From contig NZ_FIZX01000002.1 of assembly GCF_900055185.1 (NCBI RefSeq), positions 252,586-316,585 of the forward strand: a stretch of 64,000 nucleotides of DNA, in the 5' to 3' direction. Under the pieces are notes generated by a model. The model saw only the letters and a program-made list of their open reading frames with translations, made no database searches and was not told where the DNA came from. This stretch comes from Grimontia celer (GTDB taxonomy: Bacteria; Pseudomonadota; Gammaproteobacteria; Enterobacterales; Vibrionaceae). Below are positions 57,493-64,000 of this stretch, one piece after another. The translations under genes were made by a program, and so were the position numbers. Within the stretch, counting starts at the first letter, position 1, and each line of letters begins with the position of its first letter.

Positions 57493-58366
57493 GCGAATCC
57501 TTCGAATGCGGGAGAATGCTTCCAGTTTTATCAGCCACCCGAATGGAAGAATTGCACAAAATTGCTTTCTGATACTGCTTAGGCGTGACGCCTATAGCGC
57601 GGCGAAAATGACGGTGGAAATGGCTTTGATCGTGGAAGCCGCAAGAGATAGCACAGTCGGCGAGACTGAAGCCGTTTTTCATCATCTGCTGCGCTCGGCG
57701 AACACGCTGCTGGATCTGGTAAGCATGAGGCGGTAATCCATATCGAGCTTTGAATTGTCTGACCAAGTGATAGGGGCTGACACCGGAGAGCTCACTCAGG
57801 GTTTCCAGACTCACGGTTTCCGTTGTGTTTTGATGCAGGTATTCGCGCACCAAATCGAGTTTGGGACCAATCTTTACGATGTCCTCTGGCAATTGGGGGC
57901 GCTTGTTGAACCGGCATGTCAATGAAAGCAATACATGATGGGTGAAGGTTTCAGTAAGCAGTGGATCTTCATTGCTGCGCAACAGGGAGAAGAGCATTAA
58001 AAGTTGGTTTGATAACTTGGGGTCTTCTTCAACGGCGAAAGGAAAATACGGCACTTTGGATGCCAGCCCAAGATCTTTTGAAACGGATTCAAATTGCGCC
58101 TCGGTGGGATACATGGCTTCATAAGTCCAACCGCCTTCAGCCGCTGAGTGGCCATCATGAACTTGGTCTGCATTGACGAGGATAATGCTGCTGGCTGGCG
58201 CGACGTGATAACCACCGGTTCGCCAAAAACGCTGTGCGCCCTCTCGAATCACACCGACGGTATAACCCTCATGCGTATGGCGGGAAAAGGCCTGCTTCTC
58301 GTAGGTGGCTTCCAACACCTCCAAGCCGCCTAAAAGAGGGGACGATTCAAATTTCGCGCGTTCCAT
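57455..58366 (-). CDS. AraC-family regulator of azlCD
   Basis: 303 residues from the ATG at 58366 (AAGGAG at 5-nt spacing). The N-terminal AraC-type sensing domain (FSRHTHEGYTVGVIREGAQRF) is followed by two helix-turn-helix motifs (VSLETLSELSGVSPYHLVRQ and LADCAISCGFHDQSHFHRHF). It is co-transcribed with azlC and azlD and probably controls this exporter in response to an amino acid; AraC and Lrp regulators are both known for azlCD loci. The last 35 residues are low-complexity (SKDSHEQGQSRSHHEE) and coincide with the overlap with azlC. Confidence 0.92.
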   Translation of the reverse strand: MERAKFESSPLLGGLEVLEATYEKQAFSRHTHEGYTVGVIREGAQRFWRTGGYHVAPASSIILVNADQVHDGHSAAEGGWTYEAMYPTEAQFESVSKDLGLASKVPYFPFAVEEDPKLSNQLLMLFSLLRSNEDPLLTETFTHHVLLSLTCRFNKRPQLPEDIVKIGPKLDLVREYLHQNTTETVSLETLSELSGVSPYHLVRQFKARYGLPPHAYQIQQRVRRAQQMMKNGFSLADCAISCGFHDQSHFHRHFRRAIGVTPKQYQKAILCNSSIRVADKTGSILPHSKDSHEQGQSRSHHEE

Positions 58367-58502
58367 TGCACTCCTTGCTTTACCCAAAAAAGGATTGGGT
58401 CAACAGACCCTAGCACGAGTATACCGAAAGCAGCCGATAAAAATTTGTACAAAATTGCGATAGTGAAGGTGGGGTGGAATGAAAATTGGTGTTCAGATAA
58501 AG

Positions 58503-58533
58503 AAAAAGGACGCCACGAGGGCGTCCTTTAAAA
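58503..58533 (-). terminator. Terminator of the cold-shock gene
   Basis: AAAGGACGCC pairs with GGCGTCCTTT around a short loop; the A-run on the left is the minus-strand T-run. Confidence 0.92.
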
Positions 58534-58552
58534 TTCTCTGCGAGAAGAAAAA

Positions 58553-58759
58553 TTATGCTTTTTCTACGTTTGCAGCTTGTGGGCCTTTTTGACCTTGTTC
58601 GATTTCAAAAACTACTTTTTGACCTTCAGCCAGAGTTTTGAAACCTTCGCCAGTGATAGCGCGGAAGTGAACGAAAACGTCTGGGCCATTTTCTTGCTGA
58701 ATGAAACCAAAACCTTTTTCTTCGTTAAACCACTTCACGGTACCGGTAGATTTAGACAT
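58553..58759 (-). CDS. Cold-shock protein (CspA/CspE family)
   Basis: 68 residues from the ATG at 58759 with AGGAGA at 4-nt spacing; an in-frame upstream Met is not supported. An OB-fold RNA/ssDNA chaperone with RNP1 (KGFGFI) and RNP2 (VFVHF), beginning [19 protein letters not shown], like E. coli CspE/CspC. It is cytosolic. The long AT-rich leader upstream would fit post-transcriptional cold control, but I see no clear cold-box. Which paralogue it is cannot be told. Confidence 0.95.
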   Translation of the reverse strand: MSKSTGTVKWFNEEKGFGFIQQENGPDVFVHFRAITGEGFKTLAEGQKVVFEIEQGQKGPQAANVEKA

Positions 58760-59313
58760 GTTGTCTCCTGAATATATTTCCATTTGTAACATTGCGCGAA
58801 CGCATTAAGACCTTTTATTAATGAATCACTTATGGTGGCAAATGTAGCGAATATCTTCAGGACAACTTACTTTTGCGAAGGTAGGGTGTAACGAAGTTTT
58901 CAATTGCAGCATAAAGAGCTCTATTAACCAGGCCGAACGATAGTACCACAGAGGTGCCAATTGTATAGCTAATTTATGGCTCTTCTGCGTCACCTTGTGC
59001 TTTAGGTCCGCTCTTTCTTCGCAAAACGCACTGAAAGTTGGCGAAAATAAAGACAACTTAAAAATAGTCTGATTTCGTGGAAAAGAAAGTGAGACATCTC
59101 TCGATTTTCGAAAGGAAAAGTGTATTTGTTCTAAGAATCATAATGTTAGCCGTCTCTTTAGGGCGAAATTGTCACAGAGTTGTCAAATATCCGGTCAAAA
59201 ACGACCTACCCTATTGAGACAGCCAGTTCTGATGTTTCGAACCCGTCACTGTTTGAGTAAATGGAAAAAAATAAAATCATCAATAAAGAATCAAGAGTTC
59301 GGGAGGACTTTAA
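58760..59313. other. 554-bp region between csp and fructokinase genes
   Basis: This divergent gap must hold the csp promoter and leader (minus) and the fructokinase promoter (plus). It is AT-rich, especially 59040-59140. A 76-codon frame on the minus strand (58826-59056) has no ribosome site and looks spurious. No palindrome, operator or RNA gene stood out. Confidence 0.55.
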
Positions 59314-60213
59314 GTGAAAATTGGGATTGATCTGGGCGGCACAAAAATCGAAGCCGTTGTTTTAAACAATAACGGTGAACAGGTTTTTGTAGAGCGTGTT
59401 CCAACGCCACAGCATGACTATCAGGGAACGTTGGACGCTATTAAAGGGTTGGTTGATCGGGCAGAAGCTGCGGTTGGCGAACAGTGCACCGTCGGTATGG
59501 GGATCCCAGGCACACTTTCTCCGGTGACCGGGAAAGTGAAGAATGCCAATTCAGTCTGGCTCAACGGCCAGCCACTCGATAAAGACTTGGGTGCCCTCCT
59601 TGGCCGGGAAGTTCGTATCGCGAACGACGCAAACTGCCTAGCGGTCTCTGAAGCCGTTGATGGCTCAGGTGCTGGTAAACACATGGTGTTTGGCGTGATC
59701 ATCGGTACAGGTTGCGGCGGCGGTATCTCGATCGACGGTAAGGTGCATTCTGGTGGCAATGGTGTGGCAGGTGAATGGGGACATAATCCATTGCCTTGGC
59801 AAACCGAGCAGGATCGCTATCATGCGGAGCATATTCACTGCTATTGCGGCAGACCCAGCTGTCTTGAAGTGTTCATTTCCGGCACAGGCTTCTGGAAAGA
59901 CTTCGAGCTGATGCATGGTGAAACACTGCGTGGTCCCGACATCATGGCGCGTGTAGAGCAAGGTGATAAAGAAGCGGAGGCTTGCATTCAGCGCTACGAA
60001 GACCGTCTGGCTCGTGCTTTGGCATCGGTTGTTAACACTCTTGACCCTGACGCTATTGTGCTTGGCGGCGGGATGTCCAATGTAGATCGCATCTATAAAA
60101 ACGTCCCACAGCTGATGAAAAAATGGGTCATGGGCGGAGAGTGCGATACACCCATCGTGAAAGCCAAATACGGTGATTCCAGCGGCGTGCGCGGCGCAGC
60201 CTGGCTCTGGTAA
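59314..60213 (+). CDS. mak: ROK-family fructokinase
   Basis: 299 residues starting with GTG (GGAGG at 7-nt spacing). It is nearly co-linear with E. coli Mak: [12 protein letters not shown] phosphate loop, [33 protein letters not shown], and the zinc-binding [10 protein letters not shown] with the catalytic GEWGHNP. It phosphorylates fructose (and possibly other hexoses) with ATP in the cytoplasm. It stands alone, followed by about 100 nt without a clear terminator. Confidence 0.93.
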   Translation: MKIGIDLGGTKIEAVVLNNNGEQVFVERVPTPQHDYQGTLDAIKGLVDRAEAAVGEQCTVGMGIPGTLSPVTGKVKNANSVWLNGQPLDKDLGALLGREVRIANDANCLAVSEAVDGSGAGKHMVFGVIIGTGCGGGISIDGKVHSGGNGVAGEWGHNPLPWQTEQDRYHAEHIHCYCGRPSCLEVFISGTGFWKDFELMHGETLRGPDIMARVEQGDKEAEACIQRYEDRLARALASVVNTLDPDAIVLGGGMSNVDRIYKNVPQLMKKWVMGGECDTPIVKAKYGDSSGVRGAAWLW

Positions 60214-60366
60214 TTCTTCTCTCTGGCATGGTGTCTTCCGCCATGCCTTCAATAACATCTTTTCACTACCCCAACGAATCCGTCTAATGCCTCTAAATGC
60301 CTCTATAGTTACAAGGTGATTCTCATTTCTAATACTTCAGTATTTGATGGCATGGTAAGGGGACGT

Positions 60367-60921
60367 ATGAAGATCATTTTTGCAGACGACATGGCAGACA
60401 TGCGCGAGAACATTCTGGAGTCTTTGGATGCGTTGGAAAAAGACTTTGGTCCATTTGAAATCCTCGGGCAGGCGAAAGATGGCAGAGAGCTTATCTCTCT
60501 GGTTGAACGCAATCCCTCAGTCGATTTGGTCTTAACAGACTTGCGGATGCCAAACATGGATGGCCTATCCGCGCTGGTTTACTTGAGAGCGAACTGCAAC
60601 ATCAAAAACATCGTCGTCATCTCCAGCGAGAGTCTGGTTTCTATCTCACAGGCAGAGAAGATAAAGGTGGACGCCGATACAGAAGAAAAGCTGGCGTTGC
60701 TCGATAAAATTGCCCACCGCGTCATCGATGATGAGGTCGTGGAAGGCAAAATCAGCTCCATTCTGATTGGCTGTGAGAAGCTCAGATTGGATCCTATTCA
60801 GGTCGTCGAGTACTACGGTGCTACTGGCTACATGCGCAAGCCCATCACAAAAAGAAAAATGCATGGTTTGTTTGAAGAACTGAACAAAACAGACTCCTTC
60901 ATTAATATCGGTATTGTTTAA
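60367..60921 (+). CDS. Stand-alone receiver protein with enlarged beta4-beta5 segment
   Basis: 184 residues from ATG 60367 (AAGGGG at 4-nt spacing). It begins as an ordinary CheY-like receiver: FADD, acceptor Asp in LVLTDLRMPNMDG (about residue 59), Ser in VVISSES, and Lys-Pro in YMRKPI. Between VVISSES and GATGYMRKPI lie about 60 residues, where usual receivers have about 15-20. The insert contains QAEKIKVDADTEEKLALLDK and CEKLRLDPIQVV. No DNA-binding or enzymatic domain follows. It is upstream of cheW and a chemoreceptor gene. Confidence 0.85.
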   Translation: MKIIFADDMADMRENILESLDALEKDFGPFEILGQAKDGRELISLVERNPSVDLVLTDLRMPNMDGLSALVYLRANCNIKNIVVISSESLVSISQAEKIKVDADTEEKLALLDKIAHRVIDDEVVEGKISSILIGCEKLRLDPIQVVEYYGATGYMRKPITKRKMHGLFEELNKTDSFINIGIV

Positions 60922-60932
60922 ATCCGGTACCT

Positions 60933-60960
60933 GGTTATCTGTTCGTTCCGACAGATAACC
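60933..60960 (+). terminator. Terminator-like hairpin after the receiver gene
   Basis: GGTTATCTGT pairs perfectly with ACAGATAACC around an 8-nt loop and is followed by a pyrimidine-rich tail (CCCTTCTTTCTTCC) with few consecutive T. Confidence 0.65.
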
Positions 60961-61182
60961 GCCCTTCTTTCTTCCACACTTTTCCCCATCTCTTTCATGC
61001 TGTTATTGATGCTGTATCCGTGCGCTTGGTGCCTATTGATAGCTTTGACATTGAGACGTGCTGGCCTACTGTTAAATCAATGCCTCAACATTTTCTCAAA
61101 AATAAAACATGAGGATGCCGTAATCATCGGGTGTTCCCAACCCGTTGTTTTTGTTTGAAGCCTGATGCTTGAAGGGCAAGTC

Positions 61183-61764
61183 ATGGACAGTGTAGCTGAG
61201 CGTTATCCGGACAAAGGGTTCGACCTGAGTACTGGATCCAAAGAAGCCGATCATCACAGCGGAACGAGGTTAAAACAGAAAAACCTCATCTTCTCGCTGG
61301 CTGAGGAGCAATACGGAATCCCGCTTTCTTCTGTGAAAGAGGTGATTGGCATGGTGAAGGTTACGCCTATTCCTCATATGCCGTGCTTTTTCAAAGGTCT
61401 TATCAATCTCCGCGGGAAAATCATTTCTGTTATTGACCTCAGGTTAAAGCTTGGGCTTGAAGAGAAAGCCTATGAGCCAAAGAAAACCGCCATCATCATC
61501 AGTGACGTAAATTCCCTGACCGTAGGCACCATAGTGGATGATGTGAATGAGGTTGTGGGTTTCACGGATGAACAAATTGAAACCAAGCTCGAAATATCCA
61601 GCAGCATCAAGCGTGAATATATCCATGGCGTGGCAAAGGCGGATGATAACAGACTGGTGCTGTTGCTCGATATTCTCAACGTGCTTGAGCCGGAAGAATT
61701 GGATCTGATTAGTAAGCAAGTATCTGCGCAGCCAACGACAGGCAGTGCGGATTTTGATATTTAG
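61183..61764 (+). CDS. cheW: CheW chemotaxis coupling protein
   Basis: 193 residues from ATG 61183 (GAAGGG at 7-nt spacing). The CheW domain (about 33-170) shows FSLAEEQYGIPLSSVKEVIG, GLINLRGKIISVIDLRLKLG and a C-terminal LLLDILNVLEPEELDL segment, with an N-terminal extension of about 30 polar residues. CheW bridges chemoreceptors and CheA at the cytoplasmic face. It lies 15 nt before the chemoreceptor gene, so the two are co-transcribed. No CheA gene is within the window. Confidence 0.94.
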   Translation: MDSVAERYPDKGFDLSTGSKEADHHSGTRLKQKNLIFSLAEEQYGIPLSSVKEVIGMVKVTPIPHMPCFFKGLINLRGKIISVIDLRLKLGLEEKAYEPKKTAIIISDVNSLTVGTIVDDVNEVVGFTDEQIETKLEISSSIKREYIHGVAKADDNRLVLLLDILNVLEPEELDLISKQVSAQPTTGSADFDI

Positions 61765-61779
61765 CAGAGGGCACAAGTC

Positions 61780-63897
61780 ATGCTGGAAAACCTTTCCTTA
61801 CGGGCAAAGATTGTGTTGGGCAATGCGGTAGTACTTCTGTTTCTTATCGCGCTTGGGCTCTTGAGCCTTAACAGTATTAAAAATCTTAGTGCCACAGAGA
61901 AGTGGGTAGAGCATACCCATGAGGTTATTAACAAAGCGCAAAACCTGATTGGTGCAGCCGTAAACATGGAAACCGGTATGCGGGGCTACCTGCTGTCTGG
62001 CGAAGAGCCTTTTCTTGACCCCTACAATGAGGGGCAACGGGAATTCGAGAATATCGTCAAAGAGCTCAAAGAGAAGGTCATCGATAACCCCCAACAGGTT
62101 GCTTTACTTGAAGATGTGGAAATAACCATTGCTGACTGGCAACGCAATGTGACTGATGATGCGATCTTACTGAGACGCTCCATTGGCAACGCCAAAACGA
62201 TGAACGATATGAGCATGACCGTGGGTGAGGCGAAAGGGAAAGCTTATATCGACAGACTGAGAGAACTGATCGATAGCTTCATCGCCCAACAGCGAGCCAT
62301 ATCAAACCAAAACTTTTCTTCCTCCCAGTTTGATGGTGTCGGCCAAGGCGCTGATGATGTCGTTGCCAGTGCTCTGCTGATCAAAGTGGCGGCCCTTGAT
62401 ATGGAAACGGGGATGCGGGGATTTTTGCTCTCAGGACAAGAAGCCTTTCTCGAACCCTACGTACAGGGAAATAGCCAGATAAACCGCTTGTTGATGAGCC
62501 TCAAATTGGAAGTGAGGGACAATCCGATTCAGGTATCCGTGTTGGAAGATATCGAGGAAGTGATCGCCGACTGGCGAGGTAATGTGGCTGAAAAATATAT
62601 CGCTTTGAGACGCGAGATTGGTGATGCAAAAACCATGGATGACATTTCTGATTTGGTGGCGCAGGAGCGTGGGAAACAGTATTTCGACAAGTTCAGAAGC
62701 CAAATGGGCACTTTCATCGAGCGTGAGGAAACTCTGATGGCTGCCCGAACGCAAGCCGCGCATGAAAGTGTCAACAATACCTATATCACCATCATTGCGG
62801 GCATGGTGTGCGCAGTGATTGCATCCATTATCGTTGCTTACTTCCTGAGTGCGGCGATCATGCGTCCGTTTAGAGACATCTTCAAAGGCCTAACATTATT
62901 CAGCTCCAAGGAGTTGGGAGAATTAAGTGAATCTTTCAATGATGTAGTGAAACGCATGAACACCGGGGCATCGAAAGTCGCGATGATTGCTGGAAACATT
63001 GAAGATGTCTCCCAGAACATTTCTCAAATCACCAACAGACAAGCCAGCTCGGTAGAGGAAACATCAGCCAGTGCTGAGGAAATTTCCAGCATGGTTCAGA
63101 ACAATGTTCAATCGGCGGAACATTCACGGGATCTGTCTAAAGAGGTGGGGGACAGGATGACAGATCTCGACGAGGCGATGTGTCAGATTTCCGAATCCAA
63201 CCACAAGATTTCAGAGCTGGTGAAGATCATCGCAGAGATTGGGGCGAAGACAGAAATTATCGATGAAATCGTCTTCCAGACCAAATTGCTCTCGTTCAAT
63301 GCTTCGGTCGAAGCAGAAAGGGCAGGTGAACATGGCAGAGGATTTGCTGTCGTCGCTCAGGAAGTGGGAAATCTGGCTCAAATGAGTGGGAAAGCCGCGA
63401 CAGATATTTCTGCCATCGTGAAACAAAGTATCAATGAAGCCGAAACTATCGCCAAAGAAAACACCAGCCGTGTGGAAAATGGGGGCGCTATTGTGTCTGA
63501 AACGCGCCAACAGGCGCAGTCAATGGTGGAAGGCGCGACCAATATTTTTGAGGCGTCCAACGAGCAAGCCAGAGGCATTCAGGAAATCAGCAATGCGGTT
63601 GAGTCGATTAACAAAGCGACACAGCATGCAGCGTCCATTGCTGATCAGGCTTCGAACTCAAGTTCTGAATTGACCAGACAAGCTGCGGACCTTAACAATC
63701 TGGTCTCTCACCTGAGCAATTTCCTGTGTGGGCACGACGTGGAAACCAAGAAAGAGAGCCAGCAACTAACACCTAAGAACTGGCAGGAAAACCCTGAGAC
63801 GGATTACAGTCGCCCCAGCAGTGTTCGCACTGCTAAGGTCATCAGTGATGATGTATCCATGGAAGGGGATAACCACAGCGCTTGGAACCGGTTGTAA
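61780..63897 (+). CDS. Methyl-accepting chemotaxis protein with tandem CHASE3 domains
   Basis: 705 residues. Transmembrane helix 1 (about 10-30), periplasmic region with two CHASE3 repeats: the first with [20 protein letters not shown] (about 64), the second with [20 protein letters not shown] (about 207), each followed by a similar [16 protein letters not shown]-type stretch. Helix 2 at about 333-357, a short HAMP-like linker, and a signalling hairpin with the tip ETKLLSF-type motif ([20 protein letters not shown]) and methylation-type helices. The ribosome site is CAGAGGGCACAAGTC. It probably senses small molecules in the periplasm and signals through the adjacent CheW. Confidence 0.93.
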   Translation: MLENLSLRAKIVLGNAVVLLFLIALGLLSLNSIKNLSATEKWVEHTHEVINKAQNLIGAAVNMETGMRGYLLSGEEPFLDPYNEGQREFENIVKELKEKVIDNPQQVALLEDVEITIADWQRNVTDDAILLRRSIGNAKTMNDMSMTVGEAKGKAYIDRLRELIDSFIAQQRAISNQNFSSSQFDGVGQGADDVVASALLIKVAALDMETGMRGFLLSGQEAFLEPYVQGNSQINRLLMSLKLEVRDNPIQVSVLEDIEEVIADWRGNVAEKYIALRREIGDAKTMDDISDLVAQERGKQYFDKFRSQMGTFIEREETLMAARTQAAHESVNNTYITIIAGMVCAVIASIIVAYFLSAAIMRPFRDIFKGLTLFSSKELGELSESFNDVVKRMNTGASKVAMIAGNIEDVSQNISQITNRQASSVEETSASAEEISSMVQNNVQSAEHSRDLSKEVGDRMTDLDEAMCQISESNHKISELVKIIAEIGAKTEIIDEIVFQTKLLSFNASVEAERAGEHGRGFAVVAQEVGNLAQMSGKAATDISAIVKQSINEAETIAKENTSRVENGGAIVSETRQQAQSMVEGATNIFEASNEQARGIQEISNAVESINKATQHAASIADQASNSSSELTRQAADLNNLVSHLSNFLCGHDVETKKESQQLTPKNWQENPETDYSRPSSVRTAKVISDDVSMEGDNHSAWNRL

Positions 63898-63912
63898 GTT
63901 AGGCGGTTGTCC

Positions 63913-64000
63913 ATGGTGCAGAAAGTCGATCCTTTTAACGTCAAAGCGCTTAATAACGTGGCTGAAAATGTCAGCCGCTTTGATGATTCCCGGGCGAAGC
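63913..64000 (+). CDS. Next gene of the chemotaxis cluster, cut by window end
   Basis: An ATG at 63913 opens a frame (MVQKVDPFNVKALNNVAENV...) that stays open to the window end, 29 codons. A weak ribosome site (AGGCGG) precedes it. It starts 15 nt after the chemoreceptor stop, so it belongs to the same operon; a CheR, CheD, CheB or CheA gene would be usual here. The N-terminus alone is too short to identify. Confidence 0.55.
   Translation, partial: MVQKVDPFNVKALNNVAENVSRFDDSRAK

Noticed and set aside
58826-59056. A 76-codon minus-strand frame upstream of the cold-shock gene
   Set aside because: No ribosome site, irregular composition, and it overlaps the region that must hold the csp promoter and leader.
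61097-61124. Sigma-28-like AAAA-N15-GCCGTAAT upstream of cheW
   Set aside because: Both elements deviate from TAAA and GCCGATAA; too weak to list as a promoter.

Overview
The window looks like chromosomal DNA of a marine gammaproteobacterium, most likely a member of the Vibrionaceae (Grimontia/Enterovibrio/Photobacterium/Vibrio type). This is inferred from gene content: two CheV proteins, DUF2750, DUF4056 and DUF2059 proteins, an OmpL/OmpU-like porin, the imuA-imuB-dnaE2 cassette, a Mak-type fructokinase, many hybrid histidine kinases, and palindromic 'ATACCAATC' repeats. I see no rRNA, tRNA, CRISPR array, transposase or prophage gene. Nearly every gene looks intact; the only truncated genes are those cut by the window edges.

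Layout. 1-3058: three-gene envelope operon (cut beta-barrel protein, BamA/TamA-like barrel, DUF4056 protein). 3116-5682: dgkA, a DUF2059 protein, a glutaredoxin-like protein, an SDR oxidoreductase. 5748-16528: a complete galactoside locus. The minus-strand arm is ABC ATPase, LacI regulator, GH36 alpha-galactosidase and LacZ; the divergent plus-strand arm is two permeases and a binding protein. A GalR/LacI-type operator lies between the arms. 16686-22632: accessory metabolism (nitrilase-like hydrolase, cupin, EamA exporter with divergent AraC regulator, DUF2750, hpd), a 34-residue membrane peptide and a nested-palindrome repeat. 22683-26577: PilZ protein, periplasmic binding-protein-like sensor, hybrid kinase. 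26853-34949: a glycerol-type ABC importer (glpSTPQUV order) divergent from a sigma-54 activator, with a GG-N10-GC promoter in front of the importer. 35429-41631: porin, a coiled-coil protein, two divergent cheV genes, a SixA-like phosphatase and an unknown membrane protein. 41655-46902: SOS-controlled imuA-imuB-dnaE2 mutasome. 47074-50479: a lipoprotein and a two-gene Alg8/Alg44-like polysaccharide synthase with a PilZ domain. 50851-56335: an unknown small protein, then a 1301-residue hybrid kinase co-transcribed with a receiver-hemerythrin protein. 56453-58759: azlCD with an AraC regulator, and a cold-shock protein. 59314-64000: fructokinase, then a chemotaxis-type cluster (unusual receiver, CheW, tandem-CHASE3 chemoreceptor, and a gene cut by the window end).

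How the parts fit. Two themes dominate. One is scavenging of carbon sources through high-affinity ABC importers (galactosides, glycerol) plus a porin with a CRP-like site upstream. The other is signal transduction: two hybrid kinases, a hemerythrin output protein, two CheV, CheW, a chemoreceptor and two PilZ proteins. The best candidates for something little described are the orphan Alg8/Alg44-like pair, the kinase/receiver-hemerythrin operon, the receiver with an enlarged beta4-beta5 segment, the apparent sigma-54 control of the glycerol-type importer, and two palindromic repeat elements.
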